Positions 62,827 through 64,000 of a DNA stretch of 64,000 nucleotides are shown here, piece after piece. The position numbers and the translations under genes are program-made. The stretch is from Gluconacetobacter aggeris (GTDB taxonomy: Bacteria > Pseudomonadota > Alphaproteobacteria > Acetobacterales > Acetobacteraceae): assembly GCF_014174395.1 (NCBI RefSeq), contig NZ_JABEQD010000010.1:100830-164829 (forward strand). The letters run 5' to 3'. The notes below the pieces were generated by a model. It made no database searches. It saw only the letters and a list, made by a program, of their open reading frames with translations, and was not told where the DNA came from. How positions within the stretch are numbered: the stretch's first letter is position 1; each line of letters starts with the position of its first letter.

Positions 62827-63396
62827 TTATGCCTTCAACTTCCGCGCCAGAACCGCCAGCGCCACCAGTTGCCGCGCCAGGAAATCGCGCGTCGCGGTGT
62901 CGGTCAGTTCCTGCGCCTCCGCATCGATCTTCTGCGCGGCCTGCCCGATCATGGCTTCAGGCCGGTTCAGCACCATGGCATCGAGGGAAACCAGGCTCTG
63001 GCGCAGATGATATTGCGCCCGCGCGCCGCCGATCACCCCCGGCGAGGCCGTCTGGATCGCCACCGGCTTTCCCGCCAGCGGCTGCGGCGCGAGGCGCGAC
63101 AGCCAGTCGATGGCGTTCTTCAGCACACCGGGCATCGAGTAATTATATTCGGGCGTCACGATGATCACCCCATCCGCCGCACGGATCTGCTCCGCCATGA
63201 GCTGAACGGGTGCCGGAAATCCCTGATCCTGCACATCCGCGTCATAGAGCGGGAACGCACCGACCGAGCCCAATGGGCTGATCGTCACCCCCTCGGGCGC
63301 CAGCGCGGGCAGCGCCTTCGCCACCGCGCGATTGAGCGATTTCCTGCGCAGGCTTCCCAGCAGGGTCACGAAATGAAGAGGAACCAGATCCGTCAT
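62827..63396 (-). CDS. NADPH-dependent FMN reductase / quinone reductase
   Basis: 189 residues from the ATG at 63396, preceded by GGAGGT at 7 nt; the longer frame start is not supported. The flavodoxin-like fold shows LLGSLRRKSLNRAVAKAL and the flavin-binding TPEYNYSMPGVLKNAIDWLSR, both diagnostic of the ChrR/azoreductase-like NADPH-FMN reductase family. It reduces FMN, quinones or similar electron acceptors, a role consistent with the quinone-reductase neighbour. Confidence 0.92.
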   Translation of the reverse strand: MTDLVPLHFVTLLGSLRRKSLNRAVAKALPALAPEGVTISPLGSVGAFPLYDADVQDQGFPAPVQLMAEQIRAADGVIIVTPEYNYSMPGVLKNAIDWLSRLAPQPLAGKPVAIQTASPGVIGGARAQYHLRQSLVSLDAMVLNRPEAMIGQAAQKIDAEAQELTDTATRDFLARQLVALAVLARKLKA

Positions 63397-63500
63397 GATG
63401 CACCTCCGGCCAGGAGCGGAACACGCCCCCCATCCGCCATGTCCCATGCCGGCCCCGCCCCATGCAATCACGATATGAACCGCCCACGGCCGAAGGCCGC

Positions 63501-63590
63501 CGATGCTCATCACAAGAGCGGAGCGCCTTGTGGGCCCCGAGCACCGAAGCGCAGAAAATGCGCGCCGGATCGCCAGCAGGGTGATTCCGC
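63501..63590 (-). repeat. Truncated nested-hairpin repeat, copy 7
   Basis: About 90 bp of the core in the minus orientation, including the counterpart of GCGCGCATTTTCTG and CTTCGGTGCTCGG. It matches copy 3 closely and keeps the left arm (GCGGAATCACCCTGCTGG on the minus strand) but not the right. The following 63591-63889 (299 bp) shows no recognisable gene. Confidence 0.8.
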
Positions 63591-63889
63591 AAACAGCCTC
63601 TTTCAGTCACCCAGCCATATCGACATTCTCAGGACGGCCATCGGATCTACCCAGTATCAGGTCTCGCAATCCCTGCCGGCGTCAGGCTTTCCGCGCCATA
63701 CGCCCGCCAGATAGCGTCGCCATGCCCCACACCGATATCAGGAGGCCCCGCAGTGGCTTCACGCCTCGGGTAGAGGCACCCTGCGACACCCGCCCTCGCC
63801 ATGACAGGGCCACGCTCCCCGGTAGTACCTTGCCGCGCGGCGATGAGACGCGCTGATACGCAGACCCGAATCAGGTCCGCGAACATCAT

Positions 63890-64000
63890 TCAGAACGTCA
63901 CGCGCACGCCGCCAAACCCGCCGATCGGCGCGGCGGGGCTATAGCTGCGCGGGTTGCTCGCCCCCGGCGCCTGCGCCAGATAGACCGAGGAGGTCGCCGA
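63890..64000 (-). CDS. C-terminus of a TonB-dependent outer-membrane receptor (partial)
   Basis: 36 codons run in from the right edge on the minus strand and stop at 63892-63890. The peptide ends GFGGVRVTF, the beta-barrel C-terminal signature with terminal Phe, after SVYLAQAPGASNPRSYSP. This is the last strand of a TonB-dependent receptor. Identity of the ligand cannot be seen. Confidence 0.7.
   Translation of the reverse strand, partial: SATSSVYLAQAPGASNPRSYSPAAPIGGFGGVRVTF

Noticed and set aside
62794..63714. 306-codon plus-strand frame
   Set aside because: Antisense to the FMN reductase and running into a repeat copy; no family features.

Overview
The window is high-GC DNA from an acetic acid bacterium (Acetobacteraceae, Alphaproteobacteria). 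Family-level clues are the content of the division/cell-wall (dcw) cluster, a GapR-type nucleoid protein, and a 503-residue CoA-transferase of the AarC type used in the acetic-acid-bacterial citric acid cycle. A genus close to Gluconacetobacter or Komagataeibacter is plausible, but this rests on inference and not on a search.

Layout. 1-950 carries a FecR-like anti-sigma regulator whose GTG start overlaps the end of a probable sigma-factor gene. 1296-4621 holds tRNA-Ser(CGA), rplU-rpmA, obgE and proB. 4803-10247 holds a membrane-anchored proline-rich protein, gapR, zwf with a small overlapping partner, an isolated Rieske subunit gene (petA) and an esterase. RNase P RNA (about 10335-10748) is followed by four 10-bp-phased MraZ boxes and then a tightly coupled dcw operon, mraZ-rsmH-ftsL-ftsI-murE-murF-mraY-murD-ftsW-murG-murC-murB-ddl-ftsQ-ftsA-ftsZ (11092-30729). 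Most neighbours overlap by ATGA or TGATG. lpxC, bamD, recN and ligA follow.

37168-47346 is a complete type I-C CRISPR-Cas locus. An array of 27 near-identical 32-nt repeats plus one decayed terminal repeat reads leftward, behind cas3-cas5-cas8c-cas7-cas4-cas1-cas2. The cas4-cas7 gap (41181-41505) hides a small transcription unit on the opposite strand. It has one stem-altered CRISPR repeat, a 32-nt spacer-like stretch and an intrinsic terminator. The spacer matches, with a TTC PAM and 18 of the first 22 positions, a site directly upstream of cas4. This has the architecture of a Cas-regulating noncanonical crRNA (CreR/CreA class) that would let the I-C effector repress its own adaptation genes. 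It is the most exciting feature of the window.

47366-64000 is accessory and metabolic. It has an alpha/beta hydrolase and a GH39-like glycosidase just upstream of cas3, a CNNM/CorC-type membrane protein, and a small operon of unknown protein, Rieske-only protein and GST-like protein. Divergent to that operon are a nicotinamidase, a complete BMP-type nucleoside ABC importer, and a ring-hydroxylating oxygenase that has lost its Rieske cluster. Next come AarC, an HxlR regulator divergent from a quinone-reductase-like enzyme, an FMN reductase, and the C-terminus of a TonB-dependent receptor. The two oxygenase pieces look like a split enzyme, with a GST-like partner, around a purine/nucleoside importer.

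Across the window runs a family of about 150-165 bp nested-hairpin repeats, with five full and two truncated copies. The arms differ between copies but stay complementary within each copy, and four of the five full copies begin at the stop codon of a gene.
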